A DNA stretch of 64,000 nt from Circinella minor. Lineage: Eukaryota; Mucoromycota; Mucoromycetes; Mucorales; Lichtheimiaceae. The translations under genes were made by a program, and so were the position numbers. This document shows positions 1-13,699 of this stretch, one piece after another; the first letter of the stretch is position 1; each line of letters opens with the position of its first letter. The stretch is from contig JAEPRB010000119.1 in NCBI GenBank assembly GCA_016758965.1, positions 60,929 through 124,928 of the forward strand. The letters are read 5' to 3'. The notes below the pieces were generated by a model that was not told where the DNA came from, did not search any database, and worked only from the letters and a program-made list of their open reading frames with translations.

Positions 1-1960
1 TTCTTCATAATATCGGGAAACAAGTTTGTGTAGCTTTTTTAAATTGTTAATTTTCAATACCCAGTTGTCGCCCACATCCGCAGACCGAATTAGTTTAAAC
101 CATTTTGGGTCACTATTTTTAAGTTGTTTTGTTATTAATAAACCAAAAGCCCAAATAATAATAGTAATAATATATATATATATATTATTATTATTATTGT
201 TGTTGTTGTTGTCATAATTAAAAAAAATCATAATATTTTTGATATTTACATATCAGCAAGAACTTCGAATAATATAATACCGTCTGATAAATCAGTTATA
301 TGTGTACATTGATGAGAAATATTTTCAAATGAATTAATCTATTTGAAATAAAGATGTCAAAAATATAGAACGTATAGAAAATTATATAGGTTTATATAAG
401 TGTATGGCTATTTATCTATTTATATTACCCAATCAACATAGGCTTCGGCATCGGCTTTTGATAACATCATCTTTTAGCAGTAATTTAATTTTAAAGGAAA
501 GAAAAAGGAAAGTATTATTGTATAAAAAAAAAAGTTGAAAAATGAACTGTAGCGTGAAAAAAGTTAGAATGTGCAAAGTGTAATAAAAAAAAAAAAAGGA
601 GGTTAACTTTGGTTAAATATTTACGAGAAAAGAAAGGTTGTTTTTTTTTGTTTAAAAAAGAAAGGATTAAAGGTCGAAATAATATTATTAATGGTAAATT
701 TGTTGTTGTCGGTCGGAAATGAAGTATATAAGAAGAGGAAATAATAGTAAAGGGCGAGGTTAGAGGAGGGGGGGAGAGAGGAGGAAAAAAAAGTGAAAGG
801 AAAAACAGAAAAATATGTACTTAAAAAAAAAAAAAAAAAACTTGGTTACGCCTCTAAAAACGTCATGAACCACGAGGCAACACGCTATAGTGTTCAAGGT
901 CCCAAACACTTCGGAGTGAAAATCATATTAAAGCATTTATTTTTGTTACAGGTCTCAAAAAATGTCTCAGTATTATCAAATATTGTTGTCAAGGAAGAAA
1001 TGAAGTATCATATTCGCTTGTCTTAATAACAAGCCTACGTTTTATGCATATGTGAAATCGGTTTAGCAGGAGTTACGTAGTCACCATTCAAATTGTTTGA
1101 TAATAATATGTTTCTGAAGGCTTTATCTTTTAGCAGAATGTACCTAATATCCAAAATGTAAAGTAAATAGCCTACAGTATTATCCCTCTATAAAGCAAGA
1201 TAATAACCATAAACATGATGTTTTCCAACAAAGATGTTTACTTTTTTAAGAATAAAAAAATACGTACGTATATCACACAATATTGCCCCAAAAAAAAAGG
1301 AACTGTACCTGATGTAGTAACATGTATAAATTATATATTATAATTTACTTTTGACTTGCAATAGTAAACTTTCATTTGACGAAAGAAATCGATAACTTAT
1401 AATAATGACTTTATACATAATTACCCCTATAGTAAATTAAATGGTTAAAAACGCTACTGTTTTATGCGTCATCTAAATACGTACTCTTGATCATGCATCT
1501 CAACCTAGATTCCACATGCTTCTACATAATCTATTTTATTTTGTATTCAATATAAGTGTGACATATACTACTCAAACCACTATAGACCATATCGGCAGCA
1601 GAAACAGTTAGTTTTATTTGTGGCGTTTTCGATGATTTTCGTCGTTAATTAGGCTACTTTTATTGCGTAATTTATAGACTGCATAAAGTTTTGTATATTT
1701 AATTTTCGATTCTGTTGTCATGGGTTATTCGTATCGCAGTTCTTCTTGGTGTCATAATGATTAAGTTTTAACAAAACATCACAGCGTTATTAGAATCATA
1801 ATATCGTTACTGTGTTATTATAATTAACCTGTATATGATTTAATTATAATCTACTACAAGAAATATATAATAACTACATTATAATGATGATTTTTTACCC
1901 CTGTTTTTTACATAGATCAAAGATATATAAAAATACCATACAGCGAAGACTTTAAACATA
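1..1960. other. AT-rich gene-free stretch
   Basis: No open reading frame here has exon-like composition or a recognisable domain. The stretch contains many A/T homopolymers, a short TA-plus-TTG microsatellite near 170-215 and a purine-rich block around 740-830. Four copies of TACGTA occur (near 1066, 1261 twice, 1477). No tRNA or rRNA was seen. Confidence 0.6.
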
Positions 1961-2690
1961 TCATCAACGCTCGCTATAATGATATTCGATATAAGGATAT
2001 TCCGATATAACGATAGGGTTTTGGGGTCCAAGACGGATTAAGCAGGGAAATATCGCTAACTTTATATAATGATATCCGATAAGGTTTCAGCAAAAATATC
2101 GTTGTCTATCGAGCGAACAAATTATATATTATTTATATTTTAAAGAAGTAAATAATAGTAGTTGCTGGACATTTTTTAATTTTATTTGTCAAGAGTTTAA
2201 TGATCTGAACATTAAATTTATCTTAAACCGTTCCTCATGACAATCCAGCTTTGCTTTTCGTTCACTGTGAAAACCCAACTTATCATTTGCTATTTGGCAT
2301 GGCTTTATAAAGAATAAATAATTTTTGGGTCTTAGTAAGTACGTGCATTTTTTTTTCCTATGGGCCATCAGCATTAATTATATGTGATGATTTGGTTCTA
2401 ATTCAATTAGAACTAATACGAAAAGACATATTTAATAAAAAGAAACTATGCAAAGAGAAAAAACAATCGTTATATTATTATAGCTTATTTACAGTATGAA
2501 CAATATAATGTTCTAGAGCTTTCTTCTTTTTGCAAGACATATCGATACAAATAAGCCCAAGTACATATGATAGATAGGATTTTACCCGACCATTATAGCT
2601 CAGTAGATCAAGAATTCGTTATACCGATAATTCGATATAACAATGCTCTTTTGATCTCACGGGGTATATCGTTATAGCGAGCGATGACGG
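1961..2690. mobile_element. TA-flanked terminal-inverted-repeat element, about 730 bp, non-autonomous
   Basis: Both ends carry an imperfect inverted repeat around the core CGCTCGCTATAACGATAT, read inward from each side, and both ends are flanked by the dinucleotide TA. Sub-terminal repeats of the type CGATATAACGATA follow. The interior has no transposase-like reading frame. The left end matches, over more than 100 bases, the element that starts at 63878. TA duplication and a CGCTCGTTATAACG-like terminus are typical of pogo/Tc1-mariner type DNA transposons, so this is best read as an internally deleted or MITE-like member; the superfamily is an inference. Confidence 0.75.
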
Positions 2691-2761
2691 TACGCAATAT
2701 GTCCATAATTATTGAATTGCACGATTATAATATTTCAATAATACAATATCGTTGCTTATTA

Positions 2762-3178
2762 CAACATTGGAAGTTAAAGTTGGCCATGCAAAATAAAAAT
2801 GAGCTAAAATTAAGCCAGCTATTGAAATGAGCCATCTACGTAATTTTGATATTGGACTGCATCGAATGAATATAAGCTACCAGATAATGAAAACGAATAT
2901 GGTCCAAATGAAAAGTGACGATGCTTGTTATTTATACGTATTTATTTATATTTAAAGAAATAACTATATAGTAAATGTATTTTTTATGACCCTTTTTTAC
3001 CTGCTACGTAAACAGCGGTCCCAAAAGGTCAATGGATCTTTGGCTCAAATCTGTAACCATCTCCATTTTTGTAGACCAGTAGCTTAAATTTGTTTGGCAT
3101 GGCTCAATTTTGAAGTTCACTGGCTCAAAATCATGGTTCATTTTTATTTTGGATGGCCAAATTTAACTTCTAACGCTG
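2762..3178. mobile_element. TA-flanked MITE-like element, about 417 bp
   Basis: The left end (CAACATTGGAAGTTAAAGTT) and the reverse complement of the right end (CAGCGTTAGAAGTTAAATTT) match at 16 of 20 bases, and the match runs on inward through GGCCA. Both sides are flanked by TA. The interior contains repeated GGCTCAA-like and ATGAGCC-like words but no coding capacity. This fits a short TIR element that duplicates TA on insertion. Confidence 0.7.
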
Positions 3179-3180
3179 TA

Positions 3181-4544
3181 CGTACATAAAATAATTTTGA
3201 ATTAAGAAATATAAAGTACGCAATGTAATACGTAATATTGATTCGTGTATTATATATAATTTATATAGATGCATATAGACGTGGTGGTTTAGGAGTAGAA
3301 GTAATTTGAATTTGATTCTGTAATTATATTCAAAAGATTAAAATATGTTGTCATACACGATTATCAAGGTATTCTTTTGCTTCTAAATACCTTCCTAATA
3401 AATAAACCATGTAAAGTTCTTTTCTTTCTACTGTATTGAGTATTCAGATTTTTTTTATATAGTATGTCTTATATATATGTTTTGGAGCCCATTGGAACGT
3501 GGTGAGTTTAAACAAGGCTTTGAAACATGTAAATTAAACACTGATACAATTTTTATAAAGAGGGCGAGACTTTCATGTGAATTCTTAAAAGACAAATAAA
3601 TCATGCTAAATAAAATACTACAGTAGTAGTATACAGTAATTTAAATTCATGTCTGTTCCCTCGGAAACTGATTTCAAGAGATTCTAAATATGCTCAAGAA
3701 CTAATTTGATCAGAAACCAACTTGTGTTTTTATGGATGCATAACATATCTTGACAGTAAACTATTTTTTATTTTAACATAATAAAAACCAGTGCTTAAAA
3801 AATATAATGCTAAAGGGAAACTACTACCAATCATACAATTTCGTCTACTTTCATTATTACGTATGCTCAAATGACATTTCATATATAGCGATAATAGTAT
3901 GGTGTCAGACCAATTTAAATGCATCAAGTGAAACAAAATAATTGGTTTCAAAACTTCTAAATTGTTGGCTTAAATATGAGGAAGATAGATGGATTTCACT
4001 ATATTGTATTGAAAAGAAAAACTACGTTTTCAAAAGAAAGATAGCTACGTACTGATACAGTATCACATTTTAGTATATACTACTAAAATAATCGAACAAG
4101 GTGTAAATAGTTATTTGTCAAATAAAAAAGTCCATTCAATTGTACAAAAAATGCCGTTTCTCCCTACAACTGGACCAACATAATGGTAGGGAACATGCGT
4201 ATTTATGAACTAACTGTGTTTTCTGGTAACATTTATTTATAGAAGTAATAGTTTGATGTTAGGGAGTAGTCAGATGCCACTCATCTTTTGGCATTTGGTC
4301 TAATCTTATCATCCACAAGAACATAAAATGGATACCTTTGTAAACAAATCGGGCCGTAATAGTCCCGCAAACCAGTTGTCGTACCACCTGTAATCGAATA
4401 TATTACAGTCTCCGTCGAATTTTTAAACCCTAGAGTAATTTAGAAGACAAGCAAGCATCTTTCTTTTTTTTTCTTCTTTTATCTTCCTGAGTATCTCATC
4501 ACAATAATAAATATATTAACGGTGAAATAAAAAATAAAAATAGC
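3181..4544. other. Intergenic, upstream of the first sulfotransferase gene
   Basis: No convincing exon was seen on either strand. The last 100 bases before the start codon at 4545 are pyrimidine-rich (4460-4492), as commonly seen in fungal promoters. TACGTA occurs at about 3217, 3857 and 4048. Confidence 0.5.
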
Positions 4545-5481
4545 ATGGCACCTTTGGAAGTTATTGGAGCAGGATGTTCAAGAACAGGAACTGATAGTTT
4601 ACGCGAAGCACTCAATATGCTAGGGTAAATACCTGAAAAAAAATGTTGACGAAAAAATGTTTTTGCACCATATTGCGTCATCTTACTCAATAAACTATAT
4701 GTGATACTAAATTATTATTACGTATTTAGATATAATACACACCATATGCGTTCTATGCTTTCAGGTGATGGTCATCCAGAAGTATTCGAAGAATCATATA
4801 AGAATCCTGAAAAACCAATTGACTGGAATTGGGTTTATGAAGGTTATACAGCTGCAGTAGATTGGTATGTGATAATATTTGTTTTTATTTATTTATTATT
4901 TTAACAAACACTTCTTGGTGTAAAAAAAAGAACAGGCTGGGAGGAAAGAATATTATGTGCTTTTCGAAATCGATTAATGTATTATAATTAAATGATATTC
5001 TTTTTTTGCTAATGACTACAATAATGATAGTCCAACGATTTCTGTTATTGATCAAGTACTCAAATATTACCCTGATGCTAAAGTAATTCTTACCAAACGA
5101 GATGCAGATAGTTGGTACAAGTCTGTTTTAAACACTATTTACACGATACATGACTGGCTTCCCGAAAATGCTCCAGATTATTTTGTTCGTACTCGAAAAA
5201 TGATCAAAACTATTTTCTTGGATGGAGCGTTTCAGGATATGGAAAAGTTTAAAAATGAACCCGAGATTTTCAAGGCTCGCTACGAAGCGCATAATAAATG
5301 GGTTTTGGATAACGTTCCAAAAGATCGCTTGTTGATCCTTGATTTGAATGAAGGTATCACTTGGGAAAAAATTTGTCCGTTCCTTGGAAAACCTGTGCCA
5401 TCAGGACCTTACCCAACATCCAACTCCACAAAATCTCTCAATGAGGAATTTGTACATATGCGTGAGAATATGTTCAAGTAA
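4545..5481 (+). CDS. Sulfotransferase-family P-loop protein (Sulfotransfer_4-like), copy A
   Basis: Three exons (4545-4624, 4730-4864, 5031-5481) give a protein of 221 residues. The N-terminus carries the PAPS-binding loop, GAGCSRTGTDSLREAL at residues 8-23, and the motif KRDADSWYKS follows in exon 3 where the family binds the 3'-phosphate. This is the fungal sulfotransferase-like family often mis-named NAD-dependent epimerase; the substrate is not known for most members. All introns have GT-AG ends, and the start is the first ATG directly before the P-loop. A paralogue sits in opposite orientation at 35705-36686 with one additional intron. The gene converges with the transporter gene that ends at 7677. 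Confidence 0.88.
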
Positions 5482-7676
5482 AATAGAAAAAGCGATCAAA
5501 AAATTGCAATGACCCTCTATTAATATATATATATATTTTCAATTTTCATTTCTGTACATATCGATATAAAAATGATCTCCCTTATGTTTCTTTATTGAAT
5601 ATACAGGTTATTTTTGTAGTAAAGTGTATTTATATGATTGACGCCAGCTTGACAATAAACATTTGAATTTTCAATACGTTTTACACGTAACTTTCTTTTA
5701 ATAAAGTACCGTAGTTCAGTTTATATTTATTACGTATCAGGTAATGGATCGCCAGGATACGCCGGTATGTTTGTATCAGTTTGCTGTTCGTTGAAAAATT
5801 ATGTCATGTTTACCTAATTGGAGTTGCTTTCGACACCCCAAAAACTTTACTATATTAGGTAATTTTGAGCCCATTACCTGTTCTTTTTTTAGAAAAAACT
5901 ATAATAATAAGGTTGCTTTACAGTTTTCGAGAATAACTTGATCAGTTGACAAATGTGTATGTAAGAAAATAGACAGTACGTAAAAGCTCACCCACAATAC
6001 ATGAAAGCAACGTTCCTTATTTTATACATGAATAATTTATTAACTCATTGTTGCTCTTCGCAAAAGAAAATTTTCGTGACTATAAAATCAATCAATACTA
6101 AGCCTAATATTACATGCTAAAGTTAATGTACTTTATGATCCCCATGTGGGATGAGTATACTTTACTGGATTTTATGAAACCCAATTCAAAAATAATAATT
6201 TAAATTTTGCAACGTCTGTAATAGGTTGAGCCTACGACTCTCTAAAATAATTGATGAATGTTGTTTTTGCCTGTTTATTAAATATATGATATAGGTACCA
6301 AAAACGTTTACAGAACGGGGCGTATTGAAGAAAATTATCACAGGAATGCTAAAAGCCCATTGGCCAGCAAAACCAGGAACCACCACTGTTGGAGGGGAAT
6401 GAATAGTGGCATGCATATTTTTCTCTTAACCAACAGGCGGGATCAACATGAAGAAAAGTTAACCGATCTGAGGGCCATTAATTCGACTTTAAAGGACATT
6501 ATTACCCAAGAGAATGAGCTAAGTATTTATATTAAAAAGAATTTTATGTTGAAGGTATGATTAGGATATTTGTTGAAAAAGGGAGAGGAAGGTACTGCTC
6601 CCTGGTTACCTGAATGTTACTATAATAATATCCGCGCTTTTTCACACAAGTTGAAAACAGAACTTCAGCACACGGCCAGGACCGAGAAAAAGGGAAAACA
6701 TAAACTTGCTGAAAATTTTTTGTTCAGATTTGATAACGCAAATTAAAAAAAAAAAAGTAGTTCATAATAACACAATATATCTTCTACAAGAAGTTTTTAC
6801 CTAGCACTTTCAGTAATCAACCATTTAAGGTCATGGAAAAAAAATCAATCTTCTCTACTTATTATGCTAAACTTTGCGTGAGCATGGAAAAAAAAAGTTT
6901 ATTTACTGCTTCATGGTGTTGCTCTTTCTATTTTGAGTGGCTCAGCATAACGAAAATGTCAACATGACATTTTTTAAATTTGTCATATATTTGATGATGC
7001 TGATCATTTCAGTGGCACAAAAGATAGAAAAGCCAATAGGTATTATTGAAATTCTCCCATAATACCGACAGGTATAGTTTAGCTTTGTCTGTATGTTTAT
7101 TACTACAACATATATATATCTAATAATATTTCCCACTCCTTCTGGATCTGGCATGAATTTTTTCATCAAGTACAAAGAAGGAGTTATATTAAAAAGTCGA
7201 TAGATTATTTTCTGTGTTGTTTGAGAATTGCTTATGGTAATAAAATTAGCTCCGATACCCGGGTTCCTTGATTGGGAACAATAAGAAATCACAAATATTT
7301 AAACAGATAAGGATCAAGTGTAAAATTTGGTATAAGTTTATAATAAGTTAACGAAAAAAGAAATAAAATAGTAAAATCACAAACTCAAAAGAGAAGTTTG
7401 GAAACACAAAAAGGGCTGAATGCAGATAATAAAAATAATAAGAAGTAAAAAAGTAGTATAATCATACAAAATAGTATTAAAAAAAGTACACACGCCTGAG
7501 TAATAAAAGCGGAGGAAACTAGAAAACGAAAACATAATTTCTTCTTTTTGTGGAACAACAATGAAAAAAAAAGTATTTGTTTCTAAATTCTGTAAAAAAA
7601 AAGTTAAGAGTAATAATAATAATAATAACCATAAACAAAACGAAACGAAACGAAATGAAAAAAAAAATTAGTTTTT
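5482..7676. other. Intergenic region with weak orphan reading frames
   Basis: This lies between the two converging genes. Reading frames at 6360-6560 (+) and 6942-7292 (-) have somewhat protein-like composition, but I recognise no family and see no supporting splice structure. They could be decayed gene or transposon remnants. Confidence 0.4.
5738..5880. repeat. Short inverted-repeat unit, 143 bp
   Basis: The unit begins CAGGTAATGG and ends with its exact reverse complement CCATTACCTG. The interior is unique and non-coding. I do not see a clear target duplication at the borders, so it may be a tiny MITE or a chance hairpin. Confidence 0.45.
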
Positions 7677-9946
7677 TTAAGCAAGGTTATCCGCGTTGTC
7701 CTTTTTCGTTAGCTTTTCATTTGAAGAAGCTGAGGGATCGCTACTACTTTCAGCAACCTCAGTTTTCTCAACTCTTTCAAGGTGAGCCAATGGATCATCT
7801 GGATCAATACCCTTGTCACGTAATTCTTTTTCAGCGTTCCAGACAAGTAAAGATCTTGTACTGAAAATTACATCCAATTCTTCCAAAGTTTTGTTCATGG
7901 TTTCAGGATACATTGCCCAAACAACAGGAATAGCAAGGAAGTTTAGAGCACCAAACAAAATAAATGTAGCCCATCCGATACTTTCTAACATAGGAGGAGT
8001 AATTTCCATGACTACAGCGTTACCAATAGACCATCCAACCACACTCCATGCACCACCACGAGCTCTCACACGAAGTGGGTAAATCTCGACCTAATCATAA
8101 CAATATTATATTGAATTTGTTAGTAATAAATTTGAGATTCTCAGAACATCAGTTCTAGCTTGAGTAGGTTAGGTATCACTTACCGGATAAAGCCATGGAA
8201 CCGTAAGCCAGGTCATACCAAAAAATGCAGTATAACAAAAGATAAATAAGGCACCTCCAATACCGAACCCCTAGCATTTTTTTTGGAAGGTTGTAAATCA
8301 ATCACCTGATCATAAATTTTGTATTCATTTAACCTTCCCCCCCCCCAAAAAAAAAGTTTACTTGTACAATTTTTTTAACTTACTGTTGGATTTTGTGCCA
8401 TAATATCAGGTTTTGTCAATATAGCAACAAGAATTAAGGATATACCTTGACATACAGCACCATAAAATAATGTAAATCGACGACCCCATTTATCTAGCGT
8501 AAATACCGCTATTAATGTCGAAAGCATATAACTGATATTATTACAGCCTGATAAAAGTTGGGATGTTCGTTCTGTAAAACCCGCATTACGGAAACTTTCT
8601 GGAGCATAAACTGTAATCTACATGTACAAATAATGGTAAAAAAAAGAAGAGGTCATGAATATCACTAGTCATCGTCATCATATTGGCTCTGTGTCCCTGT
8701 TACCACCACTCTCCAAATTTGGAAGAAAAAACTTACAACGCCGATACCCGTAAGTTCTTGAATAATTTGTAACCAAATGGATAAATGAACACGACGAGGA
8801 ATATTGAATTCGTCGTATTTGAATAACATGTCCCAATAGTTTGGTTCACCTCCTTGTTTTTCTTCAAGTAATAATGTTTCCTTAATTTCTTCATATTCTC
8901 GAATAACATCAGGATGGCCGACATTACCGTTACCACGTAAAGCTCCAAGGATATGTAAAGCTTCTTCTGTACGACCTTTTTTAACAAGCCAACGAGGAGA
9001 TTCAGGGAAAATGTTGATTAGCAAACAGAGAACGAGCAAAGGAACCATTTGAAAACCAATAGGGAATCGCCATCGGAAACTGCCTTCATAGGTGTTTAAA
9101 CCAAAAGCGATCCAATACTGTTGTCAAAAGAAAAAAAAATGAATAAAAAAAAATAAGCTTTTTTGTTGAACGTAAAGTGGGATGAACAAAAAAAAGAGAA
9201 ATGTAGAATAATGGATTATTCTCACTTACTGCAATAACAACACCGAAAATATTAAGTGTAAATTCCATTGCAATAAACATACCACGTGAAGTATGATGTG
9301 ATGTTTCAGCACTCCATACTGGTACAATAGCATTTCTAGTATATATTTTTTATAATCATCAATTCATTGTTAATATTTTATTATTAGATTAATAGTAATA
9401 TTCCAGTAAAAACAAGAATAATTGAAATAGCTTACAGATGGCCTGTACCAATGCCAGTAATAATACGAGAGCAGATCATCCAAGGAACGTTTAGAGCAGC
9501 AGTTTGAAGAGCAGCACCGAACAAAGCAATAATACAACCGACAACAACACACTTGATACGACCAATCTTGTCACCAACATACCCACCCATCAAGGCACCG
9601 ATTAATGTACCCGCATAATATACGGCAACGATACCACCCAAAAGGGCTTCATTATTCAATAAACCCATAGTATTTCTATAGTCTGGTGAAATATTGACAC
9701 CACTCATCACGCCTTGGTCATACTATATATATATATGTGTGTGTGTGTGTTGAGTTTGACTTTATTGAATTAAGGTAATAAAATATAATAATTTTCTTTA
9801 AATAGATAGTATTTGGGTTATTTTATCAAATTTAGGCAGGAAAGACTTACTCCAAAGAAAAAAATGGATAGACCAGCGGCGCTGTTAATGGCAATCACCA
9901 AACTGTTACCTCGAAAAAAATTCGTTATCTGTAAAGATTTCAGCAT
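7677..9946 (-). CDS. MFS sugar transporter (Sugar_tr family), copy A, intact
   Basis: Seven exons (9851-9946, 9436-9722, 9230-9335, 8737-9117, 8384-8617, 8184-8270, 7677-8090) give 534 residues, the usual size of fungal hexose/pentose transporters with 12 membrane segments. Signatures are FFFGYDQGVMSG after helix 1, GGYVGDKIGRIK after helix 2, ESPRWL ahead of the central loop, QELTGIG at helix 7, DKWGRRFTL, and a final PETMNKTLEELD. The family imports sugars across the plasma membrane by proton symport or facilitated diffusion; the substrate cannot be read from sequence. The start ATG is matched by an ATG at the same place in the inverted copy at 32158, which supports it. The C-terminus is a hydrophilic Ser/Lys-rich tail. 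Confidence 0.93.
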
Positions 9947-10971
9947 GTGATGAAAAAAAAAATCAAGGCAAATGAAAGCAAAGAAAAAAAAAAGAAGAAA
10001 GAGGAAAAATAGGCTTTTTATATATTTATGTGAAAGAAAGGCTTACCAAAAATGTTGCGTGGGTAATAATAATAATTATAATATCATGAGCCTTGTTCCA
10101 ATAACAAGAAGATTGGTGTGTTGTTGTGCAGATGTGTTTGTACTATTGTAAAGACTTTGTGGGTACGTATGGGTGCAAAGTTAATAATGTCATACACAAT
10201 AATAACAATGATTTTCTTCCGTGTTTTTCCATTCGAAGACGAGAAAAAAACTTACTCTTCTGGGGATAATTTTCTGCTTTCTAATCGATCCGCGTGATCA
10301 ATTTTCTTCTTTTTTGTTCTTGTTGTAAGCTGGTTGTTTTTATAGATTACGAACATTCCAAAAAAAAAAAAAAAATACAATAAATTTTTGAGAAGTGTTA
10401 ACAATTGTAATAGCAGTAGTAGTGGTGGTGTATGAATAAAACCCCACAATCAATCATCTTAACATTAAGTTATAAATTGTTAGCGTTGATTTCCCCCACA
10501 CCTTTCTTATCATCTTCGTTCATCATTATCATACTCCCATCTTTATACATATTATTTACGTAACACAAAGTGGGATGTGCAGAAAAAAAAGGAGTTGAGA
10601 ATGAGCTTTTAAGCAGTGATTGGATAATAGCGACCAATAGGGAAAATTATTCCTTCAAATGCATATATGTTTTTTGGTCACAAGAACTTTAACCAAACAA
10701 GGTCAATTTCATGAGTTTTAAGTGCTACAAAGAGAGATCTTCATGAGATAAATCATAAAAAAAATGGAAAAAGGAAAATGTAATGCTATTTTTATTTTTC
10801 TGGTAATACTATTATCGAATGTTGACGAGTATATTATATCATTATACGGATAGACCGCATATTGTGCACACATACGACGACAACAACAGCAGTAATATAA
10901 TGAATAAATAAATAAATGAATGAATAAATAGGTAATTAATAATTAATAATAGATAATCATGATTATGATTA
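9947..10971. other. Intergenic region between divergent-copy transporter and Uds1 gene
   Basis: This holds the 5' flank of the transporter and the 3' flank of the Uds1-domain gene. It contains a CAT/GTAAG-like site at about 10040, which might be part of a 5' UTR intron, but no convincing coding exon. Confidence 0.45.
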
Positions 10972-13668
10972 TTATGCTACGAAGTAGGTTTGTACACTTT
11001 GATTAACACGTTCATAACGCTTGCCCTCAAGTTCATGCTTCATATCCTTGATCTTATCTTCCAATGACTTCTTTTCATCCAGTTCTCGATGAATAATCTT
11101 TTGTTGTTTGGCCTTCATATCGTTCATCAATTGACGGAATTCCTTTCGTAATGATGCTGTGGTGGGTCCTTCCTTGTCATCATAACCCAGCTTATTAATT
11201 CTCTCTTCTGTCAATTCGGTATCCATGCGTTCCATATCCTTTGATAATTGCTCGATACGCTTTTCATATTTCATACGATCGGTTTCGAATTCCATGGCAG
11301 ACATGGTCAATCGTTCGAACTCCTTCATGATACCTTCAAAGTTGGCTTCCATCGATGTACTTTGAGCAATCCATGCTTCTTCTCGTTCAGTAAACGACTT
11401 TTGGGCCTTAGCAAGCTCTTCATTGTTCAGCATAGATTTGCCTTGCTGCTTAATTTGTTTCAATTCTTCCTCAATTTGGTTAATGCGAACGTCACGAGTG
11501 TCAATGGTGCGCGATTTATCACGGATCAAATCCTCCAAGTCCTTACACACAGCAGCCATTTTGTCACGCTCAGATTCAATTTGTTGCTGAGCACGACTGG
11601 TCTTGGCTAGCAACGCGCGCTGTTCTTGTAATTCAGCCTCATACTCTTGTTTCATTTCTTCAATTTGTTGTTCATATTTTGCCTTGAAACTATCACTGCC
11701 ATTTTCCATCATTTGTAACACAGATTCTCGCTTGAGTGCACGTTCCCATCGTTGTTTTTCAGCGCGTAATGCAGATAATTCAGCTTGGTATTTTTCTGAA
11801 CGGCCATCAGAAGTAAGTTGGCGGGACGCAGAAGCGGATGCCTCTGATTCAGCCCGTCGACATCGTACTTCCATCTCTGCCAATGAAGATTGAAGTGATG
11901 ATATCTGTTCTTGTGATAATTGGAGTTCTCGTTTAGTTCTAGAGAGTTCATTTTCTAGTTGTGTTGTTACTGCGCTGGTATTGTTACTAATTTAGTTAAG
12001 TGCCCATGAGAAATCAACATGTTAGTCGGATAAAAATAGGTTTTGTATGTCATGTATGTAATATTAAGTCATGTCATAGACACCACAAAAAAAGGAAGAA
12101 TATAAAGTTAGTTTAAAACTTACTAAGAGTCAACATCAAGCTTACGATCTAAATATTTCTTTTCCAAGTCTTTATATTTTGCTTCTATGGCATCTCGTTT
12201 ATCTTGCATGACTCGTAACTGCGCCTCATATTTCTTACTTGATGCTGCTTCCAAACGTATTTTTTCCTCACTTGATTCTAATTCACGCTCCAGGCGTCTG
12301 GTCATTAATTTGTGATCATTAAATTGTCTTTCGATCGTCGATACCCACTGATGTTCATCACTTCTTTCTGAAATATCTCGAAGTTCATGACGTTCAGCAA
12401 AAGACGACATCACTGCCGTCATTTCCCTAATACGTGTGTTGAGTCTTTCAATTTCTTCATTAGTTTCGCGGGTTGTTGTGGCAGACATCTGTCGCACTTG
12501 TGTTTGAAGTCGTTCCACTTCACGATTGGTCTCCTCTTGATTTGCTAATGTTAATTGTTTAATTTGAGCTTTCAATGATCGAATTTCTTCGTTGGTTTCT
12601 CGATCAGCCGCAACTGTTATTTCACGTATTTGTGTCTGAAGTCTATCTATTTCACGATCTTTTTCTTCTTGGTTTGCAAGTGTCAGTTGTTTGATTTGGG
12701 ACTTTAACGATCGGATTTCCTCGCTGGCTTCTCGGCTGACAGTAGCAGATTCTTCTTTGAGCTGTAAAATTCGATCCATTTCACGACTCTTTTCATCTTG
12801 ACTAGCCAGATTCAGTTGTTTGATTTGAGATTTTAAGGATCGAATTTCTTCAACTGCTTCATGATTAGAATTTGCTGTTGTATCTCTGAGTTGAAGTTTT
12901 AATGATTCAATCTTTTGCTTGGCTTCTTGAAGTTGATCATGATCTACATTTGTTTGTTGTGGTTGATCTTCTACTGACTTTTGTTGTTGTACAGCAGTAT
13001 CTTGTCTAAAAGTTTCAAAACCAAGCTTTAAGGCACCAGCAGTATGTTCCAAAATCTTTTGCCGGATTGATGCATCCTCATTCAGTAGTTGAATAAGTTC
13101 CGATGCTGCTCGACTGGATGGTGTTTCGGTTTTGTTTTCTCGATCCAGTTGAACTAAAGATCGAGATACATCCTGAACATGCTTATCCACTGCCCATCGT
13201 GTTTCCAAAGCTACAATTCGCTCCTTGAGCTCATCCCGTTGCTAATAATAACAATAATTCATGTCTTAGCAACAATATCTTTCTTGGTAAAAAACAAAGA
13301 GTAGGTCACAACATACGCTATATATACATATATATGTAATGAAGCCGATCTTTTCCTCCTCCCTCTCCCTTTCCTCCTTACTTTTTTCAGATCGCTTAAT
13401 TGCTCAAAGGTTAATGTATTATATAATTCAGCATCCACCAACGCCTGTGATACAAGCAATTGCCCCAATAATCCATTCATTCCTTCTTCTTCCAATATTT
13501 TAACATCTCGAGAATCGGGTTCCTGAACTTTTTTCGTTGGTGTTGGTTGTCGTTTCCACATCCGTGCTACCTCCACTGATAAACTTGTACGATTATCCAT
13601 AATATTTCTGGGCTCTTCTGATTCAAACATTGGAGAACCCCACTTTGCTAATAATAACATATTTTCCC

Positions 13669-13699
<31 letters not shown>

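Noticed and set aside
9370..9552. Cys-rich 60-residue frame overlapping the transporter (and its twin at 32528-32725)
   Set aside because: It is a shifted-frame reading of transporter exon 2 in both copies.
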